Shown: one piece after another, positions 1 to 6,448 of the stretch
Numbering within the stretch: the stretch's first letter is position 1
Layout: every line of letters starts with the position of its first letter
Source: JBNJEA01 sp051745395
GTDB taxonomy: Bacteria > Desulfobacterota > Desulfobacteria > Desulfobacterales > Desulfosalsimonadaceae
Direction: 5' to 3'
Length of the DNA: 16,669 nt
Assembly: GCA_051745395.1 (NCBI GenBank)
Contig: JBNJEA010000064.1
Span: 1 to 16,669 of the forward strand
Notes under the pieces: model-generated
Databases searched by the model: none
What the model was told of the DNA's origin: nothing
Seen by the model: the letters and a program-made list of their open reading frames with translations, nothing else
Position numbers and translations under genes: made by a program

Positions 1-82
1 CCTGTTCAGGAAATTGAAAATTCCTGAACAGGTAGTCCGACGACAACCCGAGCATGATGATCACCGCAATACTTATCGCCAT
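1..82 (-). CDS. N-terminus of a small-residue/hydrophobic membrane protein, cut by the window edge (possible cation/proton antiporter)
   Basis: Only the first 27 codons are present; the gene continues past base 1. Translation from the ATG at 82-80 gives MAISIAVIIMLGLSSDYLF followed by RNFQFPEQ. An ideal Shine-Dalgarno (GGAGGG, complement of 86-92) sits 3-4 bases before the ATG, so the start is well supported. The first 13 residues form the beginning of a transmembrane helix. The pattern 'LGL-x2-DYLFR-x4-P' resembles the start of monovalent cation/proton antiporters, which commonly read like LGLxADYLFRRLxLPGLVGML; this is recall from a very short stretch and could be wrong. A minus-strand terminator at 129-162 separates it from upstream minus-strand transcription. 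Confidence 0.6.
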   Translation of the reverse strand, partial: MAISIAVIIMLGLSSDYLFRNFQFPEQ

Positions 83-128
83 TTTCCCTCCTGCCAGAAT
101 AATCCGCACGGATCGGTTCCGCACCCAT

Positions 129-162
129 AAAAAAACCCGCTAGCCCATGGGCAGCGGGTTTT
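129..162 (-). terminator. Intrinsic terminator, strongest on the minus strand
   Basis: A 10-bp perfect stem, AAAACCCGCT (132-141) with AGCGGGTTTT (153-162), encloses a self-complementary GCCCATGGGC core. On the minus strand the hairpin is followed by seven T (complement of A129-A135). A shorter T run also follows it on the plus strand, so it may work both ways. It would stop minus-strand transcripts before the gene starting at 82. Confidence 0.75.
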
Positions 163-170
163 GTCGATGC

Positions 171-202
171 AAAAATAAACCCCACCGTTTACACGGGCGG
201 GG
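171..202 (-). terminator. Second intrinsic terminator on the minus strand
   Basis: CCCC-A-CCG (180-187) pairs with CGG-[G]-C-GGGG (194-202), about 8 bp with one bulge. On the minus strand the odd pair is a T-G wobble, while on the plus strand it would be an A-C mismatch, so the minus strand is favoured. The minus-strand stem is followed by TTTATTTTT (complement of 171-179). It lies just ahead of the stronger terminator at 129-162, giving a tandem pair. Confidence 0.5.
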
Positions 203-343
203 CAGTTCGCCTTTTTGGTCAGTTGACGACTTCTGCCCGTAAAGGGTAGAAGTCATCATCTTCACCGGCAATATTGTGGGGATGAAGCGGTTGGCGCCCC
301 TTGCCAACGCATGCAAAAGTGCGGCCTCTTGCCAAATCTGCAC
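171..343 (-). ncRNA. Candidate structured RNA of unknown class (about 170 nt)
   Basis: No convincing protein gene lies between the tRNA terminator (437-473) and the tandem terminators (129-202). The minus strand has a weak promoter-like pair, TTGTGG (370-375) and CAGAAT (348-353), 16 bp apart, predicting a start near 342. From there four hairpins follow in series: GTGC/GCAC with an inner GGC/GCC (319-343); GTTGGC/GCCAAC extended by a bulged GC pair (287-310); a long arm 225-238 with 244-257 (14 positions, one wobble, one mismatch, 5-nt loop GTAAA); then the terminator. The RNA class was not recognised: no SRP or RNase P core motif was seen. It could instead be the leader of the gene at 82. 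Confidence 0.35.
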
Positions 344-436
344 CTTTATTCTGACAATTTTCACCATTTCCACAAGCAGTTTAGTGGCTTCTCCGGAAAA
401 ATATGGTGGTACTATGATGCTACAAAATAAAAGGAC

Positions 437-473
437 AAAAAAATGGGTTATGCACCGAGGCACATAACCCATT
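437..473 (-). terminator. Intrinsic terminator of tRNA-Gln
   Basis: An 11-bp perfect stem pairs AATGGGTTATG (442-452) with CATAACCCATT (463-473) around a 10-nt loop. On the minus strand it runs directly into seven T (complement of 437-443). It begins 10 bases after the CCA end of the tRNA. Confidence 0.85.
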
Positions 474-482
474 GATGATTTT

Positions 483-556
483 TGGCTGAGGGTACAGGAT
501 TCGAACCTGTGTTAACGGGGCCAGAACCCGTCGTCTTGCCACTAGACCAACCCTCA
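483..556 (-). tRNA. tRNA-Gln (anticodon CUG), CCA encoded
   Basis: On the minus strand a complete 74-nt cloverleaf reads from TGAGGGT (acceptor 5' arm) to ACCCTCA, discriminator G and CCA. The D arm has GTC/GAC closing TAGTGGCAA. The anticodon arm is ACGGG / CCCGT with loop TTCTGGC, so positions 34-36 are CTG, decoding CAG (Gln). The T arm is ACAGG-TTCGAAT-CCTGT with variable loop TAAC. A U1-A72 first pair and a G discriminator match tRNA-Gln of other bacteria. It lies 61 nt downstream of gltX on the same strand and ends just before a strong terminator. Confidence 0.96.
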
Positions 557-568
557 GCAACGCCCTTA

Positions 569-596
569 AAGTTAGCAGAAAACGCCGGACTGTCAA
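569..596 (-). promoter_or_regulatory. Probable promoter of tRNA-Gln
   Basis: On the minus strand a perfect TTGACA (complement of 591-596) is followed after 16 bp by TAACTT (complement of 569-574). Transcription would begin near 562, a few bases before the tRNA 5' end at 556. The tRNA could therefore be expressed independently of gltX, whose stop codon lies immediately upstream. The -10 match is partial. Confidence 0.55.
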
Positions 597-617
597 GCCA
601 ATTTTTACCCCTTCCGG

Positions 618-2033
618 CTACCCTTCCGGCGCGGCACCGGCTTCGATACGGGCGATGGCCCGCCGCAGGCGCGAAACGGTTTCGTCCCGGCCCAGCACCT
701 CCAGCATTTCAAAGATGCCCGGGCTCACCGTTTTGCCGGTAACGGCCAGGCGCAGCGGCTGGGCAAGCTTGCCGAACCCCAGGCCGGTATCTGCCATGAC
801 CTGCTTAAAGATCGGCTCCAAAGCGGTTTCGTCAAAGGCCCCGGCTTCGGCCAGGGCATCGGTCAGGCGGTTCAGGGGGCCAACCAGCTCGGGCTTGAAA
901 AACTTTTTGGCGCCTTTTTCATCGTAGCCGTCCGGGGCCTTGAAATAAAATTCGGCCCCGTCGGCCATCTCCACCAGGGTTTTGCTCCGCGGCTGCAACG
1001 TGGCGATCACGGCGTATAAAAAGGGGCCGGCCTCGGCGTGGATGCCTTTTTGCCTTAAAAAGGGGAGCAAATGGGGGGCTATCTTTTCTTCCGGGCTGTT
1101 TCGGATATGTTCGGCATTTAGGGCCAGCAGCTTTTCCGGGTTAAATACCCCGGCCGACTTGCCGATATGTTGCAGGGTAAATTTTTCAATCAGCTCGTCG
1201 CGGGTGAAAAACTCCTGGTCGCCGTACGACCAGCCGAGCCGGACCAGGTAATTGAGCAGGGCATCGGGCAGATAGCCCATATCCCGGTAGGCGGTGACCG
1301 ACATGGCGCCGTGGCGCTTGCTCAAACGCGTCTTATCGCCGCCGAGCACCATGGGCACGTGACCGAAAACGGGCACCGGGGCATCGAGGGCCCGGTAGAG
1401 CAGGACCTGCTTGGGGGTGTTGCTGATGTGATCGTCGCCGCGGATGATGGTATTGATTTCCATGGCAATGTCGTCTACCACCACGGCCAGGTTGTACATG
1501 GGTGTGCCGTCGCTCCGGCAGATGATGAAATCATCGATTTCGGCATTGGAAAACACGATGTTGCCCCGGATTGTATCCTCGACCACGGTATTGCCGATCT
1601 GCGGGGACTTGAAACGGACCACGGCGTCCTCGGCGGCCGAAAGCCCCCGGTTTCGGCAGGTGCCGTCGTATCTCGGGTTCTCGCCCCGTTTTTTGGCTGC
1701 TTCGCGCATCTGCTCCAAACGCTCGGCCGAGCAGGTGCAGTAATACGCCTGCCCGGTTTCAATCAAGCGCTCGACAGATTGCCGGTATACGGCAAAGCGC
1801 TCGGACTGGTAATAGGGCCCCTCGTCCCAGTCGATGCCGAGCCATTGCAGGGCCTCGAAAATGGCATCCACCGATTCGCGGGTCGAACGCTCCACGTCGG
1901 TGTCTTCAATGCGAAGGACAAACCGTCCTGCGTTGTGGCGGCTATAAAGCCAGTTAAACAGCGCTGTCCGGGCGCCGCCGATATGCAGAAAGCCGGTGGG
2001 GCTCGGTGGAAAACGGGTGACAATGGTATCCAT
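618..2033 (-). CDS. gltX: Glutamyl-tRNA synthetase
   Basis: A 471-aa class I aminoacyl-tRNA synthetase that charges tRNA-Glu with glutamate in the cytoplasm. The nucleotide-binding signature HIGG is at residues 17-20, in PSPTGFLHIGGARTALFNWL. The KMSKS-equivalent LSKRH is at 237-241. C99, C101 and C126 with Y122 form a zinc site of the CxC...YxxxC kind seen in E. coli-type GluRS. The C-terminal 150 residues form the helical anticodon-binding region, and the length is normal for the family. The start is set by the first motif, about 15 residues in; an AGGGG lies about 12 bases upstream, a weak spacing. Its neighbour is tRNA-Gln. In bacteria without glutaminyl-tRNA synthetase this enzyme also charges tRNA-Gln with glutamate for correction by GatCAB; whether that applies here cannot be read from this window. 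Confidence 0.97.
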   Translation of the reverse strand: MDTIVTRFPPSPTGFLHIGGARTALFNWLYSRHNAGRFVLRIEDTDVERSTRESVDAIFEALQWLGIDWDEGPYYQSERFAVYRQSVERLIETGQAYYCTCSAERLEQMREAAKKRGENPRYDGTCRNRGLSAAEDAVVRFKSPQIGNTVVEDTIRGNIVFSNAEIDDFIICRSDGTPMYNLAVVVDDIAMEINTIIRGDDHISNTPKQVLLYRALDAPVPVFGHVPMVLGGDKTRLSKRHGAMSVTAYRDMGYLPDALLNYLVRLGWSYGDQEFFTRDELIEKFTLQHIGKSAGVFNPEKLLALNAEHIRNSPEEKIAPHLLPFLRQKGIHAEAGPFLYAVIATLQPRSKTLVEMADGAEFYFKAPDGYDEKGAKKFFKPELVGPLNRLTDALAEAGAFDETALEPIFKQVMADTGLGFGKLAQPLRLAVTGKTVSPGIFEMLEVLGRDETVSRLRRAIARIEAGAAPEG

Positions 2034-2105
2034 ATTTTTCGTTATCCCCTATGATATGTGGGTAAACGCAGCCGGACATCCGATGCGTGAAATGCAAAAT
2101 TTATA

Positions 2106-2134
2106 AATTTACCCCACTGTTTGACGAAAATCAA
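2106..2134 (-). promoter_or_regulatory. Probable gltX promoter
   Basis: On the minus strand TTGATT (complement of 2129-2134) and TAAATT (complement of 2106-2111) are separated by exactly 17 bp. Transcription would start near 2100, giving a 5' leader of about 65 nt to the gltX ATG. The -10 box overlaps a perfect 14-bp palindrome, AAATTTATAAATTT (2097-2110). Confidence 0.5.
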
Positions 2135-2164
2135 GCCCCGATAAAAATTCCCGCCTGAAATCCC

Positions 2165-2193
2165 TTGACATCATATACAATTTAACATACTAG
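2165..2193 (+). promoter_or_regulatory. Probable promoter of rpmF and the downstream genes
   Basis: A perfect TTGACA (2165-2170) is followed after 17 bp by TACTAG (2188-2193), with TAGAAT overlapping it as an alternative -10. The surrounding DNA is AT-rich, unlike the flanking genes. It would give a leader of about 65 nt before rpmF. Confidence 0.55.
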
Positions 2194-2263
2194 AATCAAT
2201 GGTATTTTTATCACCAACATAAAAATATTAAACGAAATTTCAGAAAGTTAGGAGATATAGACC

Positions 2264-2443
2264 ATGGCTGTACCCAAGCACAAGGTATCCAAATCAAAAC
2301 GGGACAAGCGCCGGACCCACAAAAAAACCCAGGGGCCGACCTTAACCACCTGCGCCCAGTGCGGCGAACCCGTTATGCAGCATCATGCATGCCGGGAATG
2401 CGGGGCGTACAAGGGACGCACGGTTATAGAGCCGGCTGAATAA
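2264..2443 (+). CDS. rpmF: 50S ribosomal protein L32
   Basis: A 59-residue protein starting MAVPKHKVSKSKRDKRR, the canonical beginning of bacterial L32, a structural protein of the large ribosomal subunit. Cysteine pairs C30-x2-C33 and C43-x2-C46 form the zinc-ribbon version of L32 (C+ form). The middle is strongly basic, as expected for rRNA binding. AGGAG lies 9 bases before the ATG. As in most bacteria it precedes fatty-acid synthesis genes, though here plsX and fabH do not follow. A promoter with a perfect -35 box lies about 95 bp upstream. Confidence 0.97.
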   Translation: MAVPKHKVSKSKRDKRRTHKKTQGPTLTTCAQCGEPVMQHHACRECGAYKGRTVIEPAE

Positions 2444-2588
2444 TATCTTTGCCACAAAGTGAGCGACGAATACGTTTTCCGGCGGCGTTACGGCAAACCG
2501 AAACGGGGCGGGTCCGTATTTTTGGGCCACCCGAACGGCGGCCACAGACGGCGGGCGAATTCCGGCAATTTTTTCCGAAATATCTTGC

Positions 2589-3335
2589 ATGAATGACGGC
2601 TCCCAAAGGACAATCGTTGTCACCGGCGGCACAAAAGGTATTGGCCGCGCCATTTGTCGGGCTTTTGCCGGCACTGAAACCCTCGTGTTCTTTAATTATG
2701 CCAGCGCCGGCCCGGATGCGGCGGCAACCGAAGACGCCGTTTTACAGGCCGGCGGGCAGGCAAAGGGCATGCGGGCCGACGTAACGTCCGAGTCCGAAAT
2801 GACGGCGTTTTTCAAAAACGTCACCGAAGAGACGGGCCGGATCGACGTATTGGTCAACAATGCCGGCATTGCAAAAGACGGCCTTTTGCCCCGCATGAAA
2901 ACCCAGGACTGGGACGCGGTCATGGATGTCAACCTGAAGGGGACGTTTTTCTGCACCCGCATGGCAAGCCGGACAATGATGCGCCAGAAAAGCGGTCGGA
3001 TCATCAACATGACATCGGTGGCCGGCATTGCAGGCAACCCCGGCCAGGCCAATTATGCGGCTTCCAAGGCCGGTATCGTGGGGTTGACCAAATCGGCCGC
3101 CAGGGAACTGGCCTCGCGTCATATCACGGTCAACGCCATTGCCCCCGGCTATATTGAAACGGATATGACCACGCACCTGCCGGAATCCAAAAAAGCGGAA
3201 ATCCTTTCACAAATTCCCATGGGCCGTGCCGGCACCCCGGAAGAGGTCGCATCAGTGGCGCTGTTTCTGGCCTCCGATGCCGCGCGCTATATCACCGGCC
3301 AGGTCATCCATGTAAACGGCGGAATGTACACCTAA
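2589..3335 (+). CDS. fabG: 3-oxoacyl-[acyl-carrier-protein] reductase
   Basis: A 248-aa short-chain dehydrogenase/reductase that reduces 3-oxoacyl-ACP with NADPH in each cycle of type II fatty acid synthesis. The Rossmann motif TGGTKGIG is at residues 12-19, the NNAG motif at 90-93, the active-site Asn at 115, and the catalytic Ser143, Tyr156 and Lys160 (YAASK) are all present. The C-terminal TGQVIHVNGGM is typical of FabG. The ATG at 2589 is the only plausible start, giving 10 residues before the first strand ends. It has no clear Shine-Dalgarno and sits within ATGAATGA, which overlaps the stops of two short upstream frames. The acpP gene follows 19 nt later, which supports FabG over another SDR. 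The usual fabH and fabD are missing upstream. Confidence 0.95.
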   Translation: MNDGSQRTIVVTGGTKGIGRAICRAFAGTETLVFFNYASAGPDAAATEDAVLQAGGQAKGMRADVTSESEMTAFFKNVTEETGRIDVLVNNAGIAKDGLLPRMKTQDWDAVMDVNLKGTFFCTRMASRTMMRQKSGRIINMTSVAGIAGNPGQANYAASKAGIVGLTKSAARELASRHITVNAIAPGYIETDMTTHLPESKKAEILSQIPMGRAGTPEEVASVALFLASDAARYITGQVIHVNGGMYT

Positions 3336-3354
3336 GCGCGAAGGAGTAGCGGAT

Positions 3355-3591
3355 ATGACCATCGAAGAGAAAGTCAAGAAACTGATTGCGGAAAAACTGG
3401 AAGTCGACACCGACGACGTGGTCGGCAAGGCATCGCTGATCGACGACCTGGGCGCCGATTCACTGGCCATTGTGGAGCTGATCATGACCATGGAAGAAGA
3501 ATTCGACATCGACGTACCCGATGAAGATGCGGAAAAACTGGTCACCGTCGACGACGCCATCAACTACATCAACCAGAAATCAAACGCGTAG
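3355..3591 (+). CDS. acpP: Acyl carrier protein
   Basis: A 78-aa acidic protein that carries growing acyl chains as thioesters on a 4'-phosphopantetheine arm. The attachment serine is S36 in GADSLAIVELIM; DSLA replaces the more common DSLD. The flanking acidic helix II (EEEFDIDVPDEDAEKL) is the surface used by FAS enzymes. AAGGAG lies 9-10 bases before the ATG. It follows fabG closely and would be co-transcribed. In related genomes a fabF gene usually follows acpP, but here the next gene is rpiB, 8 bases on. Confidence 0.96.
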   Translation: MTIEEKVKKLIAEKLEVDTDDVVGKASLIDDLGADSLAIVELIMTMEEEFDIDVPDEDAEKLVTVDDAINYINQKSNA

Positions 3592-3599
3592 CGCCCGCC

Positions 3600-4037
3600 A
3601 TGACGACCTCAACACCCATTGTTATCGGATGCGATCATGCCGGCTACCAGATGAAACAAGCCGTCAAAGCCCACCTGACCGAAGCCGGCACCGCCTTTGA
3701 AGATTTCGGCACCGACAGTGAAAAATCCGTGGATTATCCGGATTTCGGCAACCGCATCGCGCAGAAAATTGCCGACGGCACATATGAACGCGGGATTTTA
3801 ATCTGCGGCACCGGCATCGGCATGTCCATGGTGGCCAACCGCTACCCGGCGATCCGGGCGGCATTGTGCAACGATTTGTTTTCCGCGATCATGAGCCGCC
3901 GGCACAACGATGCCAATATACTGGTCATGGGCGGCCGTGTAATCGGCACCGCCCTGGCCGAACAAATCGTCGACACCTGGCTCCGGACCCCTTTTGAGGG
4001 CGGCCGTCACCAGCAGCGGCTGGACAAATTCTGTTAA
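3600..4037 (+). CDS. rpiB: Ribose-5-phosphate isomerase B
   Basis: A 145-aa RpiB/LacAB-family isomerase interconverting ribose-5-phosphate and ribulose-5-phosphate. Family motifs are GCDHAGYQMK at 10-19, the loop CGTGIGMSMVANR at 69-81 with the catalytic-base cysteine C69, H102 in SRRHND, and the C-terminal FEGGRHQQRLDK. The Cys at 69 fits RpiB acting on ribose-5-phosphate. The ATG follows the acpP stop by 8 bases and has no strong Shine-Dalgarno, so it is probably translated by coupling. Its product feeds nucleotide synthesis and, as ribulose-5-phosphate, the RibB reaction encoded downstream. The rpiB-glyA pairing is common in bacteria. Confidence 0.95.
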   Translation: MTTSTPIVIGCDHAGYQMKQAVKAHLTEAGTAFEDFGTDSEKSVDYPDFGNRIAQKIADGTYERGILICGTGIGMSMVANRYPAIRAALCNDLFSAIMSRRHNDANILVMGGRVIGTALAEQIVDTWLRTPFEGGRHQQRLDKFC

Positions 4038-4092
4038 CGGCCACGCCGATTTCCGAAAATATTAACGATACCGAAAGAGAATTCATTTTATT

Positions 4093-5370
4093 ATGACTCA
4101 ATCCGCAAAAGACATGGTACTCGATTTGAGCCTGGTGGAAAAAGTCGACCCGGAGATCGCCGATGCTATCGGCCGGGAATACGACCGCCAGGTCAACACC
4201 CTGGAACTCATCGCCTCGGAAAACATTGTCAGCCCCTCGGTGATGGCCGCCCAGGCCAGCGTGCTGACCAACAAATACGCCGAAGGCTACCCGGAAAAAC
4301 GCTATTACGGCGGCTGTGAATACGTTGACGTGGCCGAAATCAAAGCCATTGAACGGGCCAAAGAGCTCTTCGGCGCCGAATACGCCAACGTCCAACCCCA
4401 CTCCGGCTCCCAGGCCAACATGGCCGTATTTTTCGCCCTGTTACACCCGGGCGACACCATAATCGGCATGGATTTGTCCCACGGGGGGCATTTGACCCAC
4501 GGGGCGGCGGCGAGTTTTTCCGGCCGGTTTTTCAACTTTGTCCACTACGGCGTTGAAAAAGACACCGGCCGCATCGACTACGAACAGGTGGCCCGGCTGG
4601 CCGAAAAACACCGGCCCAGCATGATCATCGCCGGGGCCAGCGCCTATCCCCGGATCATCGATTTCGAGGCCTTTTCCAAAATCGCCCGGTCCGTGGGGGC
4701 CTATTTCGTCGTCGACATGGCCCACATCGCCGGCCTGGTGGCCACCGGCAGACACCCCTCTCCCGTGCCCCATGCCGACGTGGTCACCTCCACCACGCAC
4801 AAGACCCTGCGCGGGCCCCGCGGCGGATTGATCCTGGGCAAGTCGGACCTGAGCAAAAAGCTCAACAAGGAAATCTTTCCCGGCATCCAGGGCGGGCCGC
4901 TGATGCACGTCATCGCTGCCAAGGCCGTGGCCTTTAAGCTGGCCAAGGCCGAAAGCTTTCACAAATACCAGGACCGGGTGATCCAAAACGCCCAGACGCT
5001 GGCCGACTACCTCATGGCCAACGGCGTTTCCCTGATTTCCGGGGGCACGGACAACCACATGATGCTCGCGGACCTGCGGAACTTAAACATTACCGGCAAA
5101 AAGGCCGAAGCGGTCCTGGAAAAGGCCGGCATCACGGTCAACAAAAATACCGTGCCCTTTGATACCGAAAGCCCGTTTGTCACCAGCGGCATCCGCATCG
5201 GCTCCGCGGCGGTGACCACCCGCGGCATGACCGAAAAGGAAATGGCCACAATCGGGGGCCTGATGATCGATGTGCTCAAAAACCCGGATGACGAGGACCG
5301 GATCGCCGGCATCCGCAAACAGGTGACCGAAATGTGCCAGGGCTTTCCGCTGTTTGCGGACACCGCGTAA
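4093..5370 (+). CDS. glyA: Serine hydroxymethyltransferase
   Basis: A 425-aa PLP-dependent enzyme that converts serine and tetrahydrofolate to glycine and 5,10-methylene-THF. The PLP lysine is K237 in VTSTTHKTLRGPRGG, the SHMT signature. The motif NTLELIASEN (35-44) and the YAEGYPEKRYYGG segment (62-74) are also characteristic. Length is normal. AAAGAGA precedes the ATG by roughly 12 bases. It is the main source of one-carbon units for thymidylate and purine synthesis, and the next two genes also concern deoxynucleotide supply. Confidence 0.97.
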   Translation: MTQSAKDMVLDLSLVEKVDPEIADAIGREYDRQVNTLELIASENIVSPSVMAAQASVLTNKYAEGYPEKRYYGGCEYVDVAEIKAIERAKELFGAEYANVQPHSGSQANMAVFFALLHPGDTIIGMDLSHGGHLTHGAAASFSGRFFNFVHYGVEKDTGRIDYEQVARLAEKHRPSMIIAGASAYPRIIDFEAFSKIARSVGAYFVVDMAHIAGLVATGRHPSPVPHADVVTSTTHKTLRGPRGGLILGKSDLSKKLNKEIFPGIQGGPLMHVIAAKAVAFKLAKAESFHKYQDRVIQNAQTLADYLMANGVSLISGGTDNHMMLADLRNLNITGKKAEAVLEKAGITVNKNTVPFDTESPFVTSGIRIGSAAVTTRGMTEKEMATIGGLMIDVLKNPDDEDRIAGIRKQVTEMCQGFPLFADTA

Positions 5371-5428
5371 ATTCAAGACACCGGCAAAAGGGCCGGAAAA
5401 CCGACAAAGCCAACCGGAACACGACGCA

Positions 5429-5908
5429 ATGACCGCAACCGATACCCGCCCCGACTGGGATCAATACTTCATGGCCATCGCCGACTTAGTGGCGCGGCGC
5501 TCGACATGCCTTCGCCGGTCGGTGGGGGCGGTCGTCGTCAAAGACCGGCGGATACTGGCCACCGGCTACAACGGCGCCCCGGCGGGCATTGCCCATTGCA
5601 TGGAAACCGGCTGCCTGCGGGAGAGCTTAAACGTCGCCTCGGGCCAGCGCCATGAACTGTGCCGGGGCATTCACGCCGAGCAAAACGCCATTATTCAGGC
5701 GGCCTACCACGGCGTCAGCATCCAGGGCGGCATGCTTTACTGCACCAATCTTCCCTGCTCGATCTGCACCAAGATGCTCATCAACGCCGGTATCGGCCGG
5801 ATCTACTATTCATCCGGCTATGCCGACGAGCTTTCGCAGCACCTTCTCGACGAGGCCGACATTTGCGTCCGGCAGGTTTCAAACCCATATGGAAAGGGGG
5901 AGGATTGA
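5429..5908 (+). CDS. comEB: Deoxycytidylate (dCMP) deaminase, ComEB type
   Basis: A 159-aa zinc-dependent deaminase converting dCMP to dUMP, the substrate of thymidylate synthase. The catalytic motif HAE is at 82-84 and the zinc-binding PCxxC at 109-113 (PCSIC). Extra cysteines at C57, C62 and C78 in the insertion before HAE recall the additional metal or allosteric region of dCMP deaminases and argue against a tRNA or riboflavin deaminase. The ATG at 5429 is chosen because the protein then starts about 10 residues before the conserved WDxYFMAIA; a TTG at 5354 in the same frame would overlap glyA. No strong Shine-Dalgarno is seen. The stop overlaps the nrdR start by one base (TGATG). Confidence 0.9.
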   Translation: MTATDTRPDWDQYFMAIADLVARRSTCLRRSVGAVVVKDRRILATGYNGAPAGIAHCMETGCLRESLNVASGQRHELCRGIHAEQNAIIQAAYHGVSIQGGMLYCTNLPCSICTKMLINAGIGRIYYSSGYADELSQHLLDEADICVRQVSNPYGKGED

Positions 5909-6369
5909 TGAAATGCCCTTTTTGCGGGGAAAATGACAACAAGGTAATCGATTCCAGGCTGAGCAAGGAAGGCAACGCCATCCGAAGGCGCCGGGAATGC
6001 CTGGCCTGTCAGCGGCGGTTTACCACCTATGAATACATTGAAGACATTCCGCTGATGATCATTAAAAAAGACCGGCGGCGGGAGGTTTTCAGCCGCGACA
6101 AGGTCCGCTCGGGCCTGAAAAAGGCATGCGAGAAGCGCGAAATCAGCATGAACGTCATCGAATCCTTTATCGAGGAGCTCGAAAGGGACCTGCGGGAATC
6201 CGAGGAGAAAGAAATCTCGTCGCAGATTATCGGGGAAAAAATCATGGCCAGGCTCCATGAACTCGACAAGGTCGCCTATGTACGATTTGCCTCCGTTTAC
6301 CAGGACTTCAAGGATGTCGATGATTTTGTCACCGAACTCAAAACGCTGCTCGATAAGCGGGAAACATAA
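5908..6369 (+). CDS. nrdR: Transcriptional repressor NrdR
   Basis: A 153-aa repressor of ribonucleotide reductase genes. The N-terminal zinc ribbon has C3-x2-C6 and C31-x2-C34 (MKCPFCGEND ... CLACQRRF), with the DNA-binding basic stretch RRRRE in between. Residues about 49-139 form the ATP-cone that senses ATP/dATP (IIKKDRRREVFSRDK onward). Length is typical. A strong GGGGGAGGA lies a few bases before the ATG, and the start overlaps the comEB stop by one base, so the two are translationally coupled. No clear NrdR box was recognised in this window, so its targets are likely elsewhere. Confidence 0.96.
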   Translation: MKCPFCGENDNKVIDSRLSKEGNAIRRRRECLACQRRFTTYEYIEDIPLMIIKKDRRREVFSRDKVRSGLKKACEKREISMNVIESFIEELERDLRESEEKEISSQIIGEKIMARLHELDKVAYVRFASVYQDFKDVDDFVTELKTLLDKRET

Positions 6370-6411
6370 CAAAAAATCACCTTGCCCCTGGCTTTTTGAT
6401 ACTTATTTTGT

Positions 6412-6448
6412 ATGGTTCCGTATAGGCTGAGCCGTTTTGCGGAACCAT
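6412..6448. repeat. Inverted repeat between nrdR and ribD (terminator, attenuator or operator)
   Basis: A 9-bp perfect stem pairs ATGGTTCCG (6412-6420) with CGGAACCAT (6440-6448). Inside the 19-nt loop is a small GGC-TGA-GCC hairpin (6425-6433). Downstream is ATTATTGTTT, a poor U-tract, so termination would be partial at best. A promoter-like TTGATA (6396-6401) and TATAGG (6421-6426, spacing 19) flank or overlap it. The element therefore marks a possible break between nrdR and the rib genes. Confidence 0.5.

Noticed and set aside
1..32. 12-bp perfect inverted repeat CCTGTTCAGGAA / TTCCTGAACAGG as a terminator or mobile-element end
   Set aside because: It lies inside the coding start of the minus-strand gene beginning at 82, which has a strong ribosome binding site; it has no U-tract. 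It is most likely a coincidence of coding sequence, though the arm match is striking.
140..472. Minus-strand open frame of 110 codons and a 63-codon plus frame at 276-467 as genes
   Set aside because: Both run through terminator hairpins, lack suitable ribosome binding sites and show no recognisable protein pattern.
1167..2054. 295-codon plus-strand open frame opposite gltX
   Set aside because: It is antisense to a clear gltX, with composition expected from the reverse of GC-rich codons.
2342..2674. Minus-strand 110-codon frame spanning rpmF and the fabG start
   Set aside because: It is antisense to rpmF and fabG at both ends; only the middle (about 2444-2588) is free, and no family was recognised.
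5659..5907. N-terminal extension of nrdR
   Set aside because: It overlaps comEB in another frame; the MKCPFC start at 5908 has a strong Shine-Dalgarno and matches the family.
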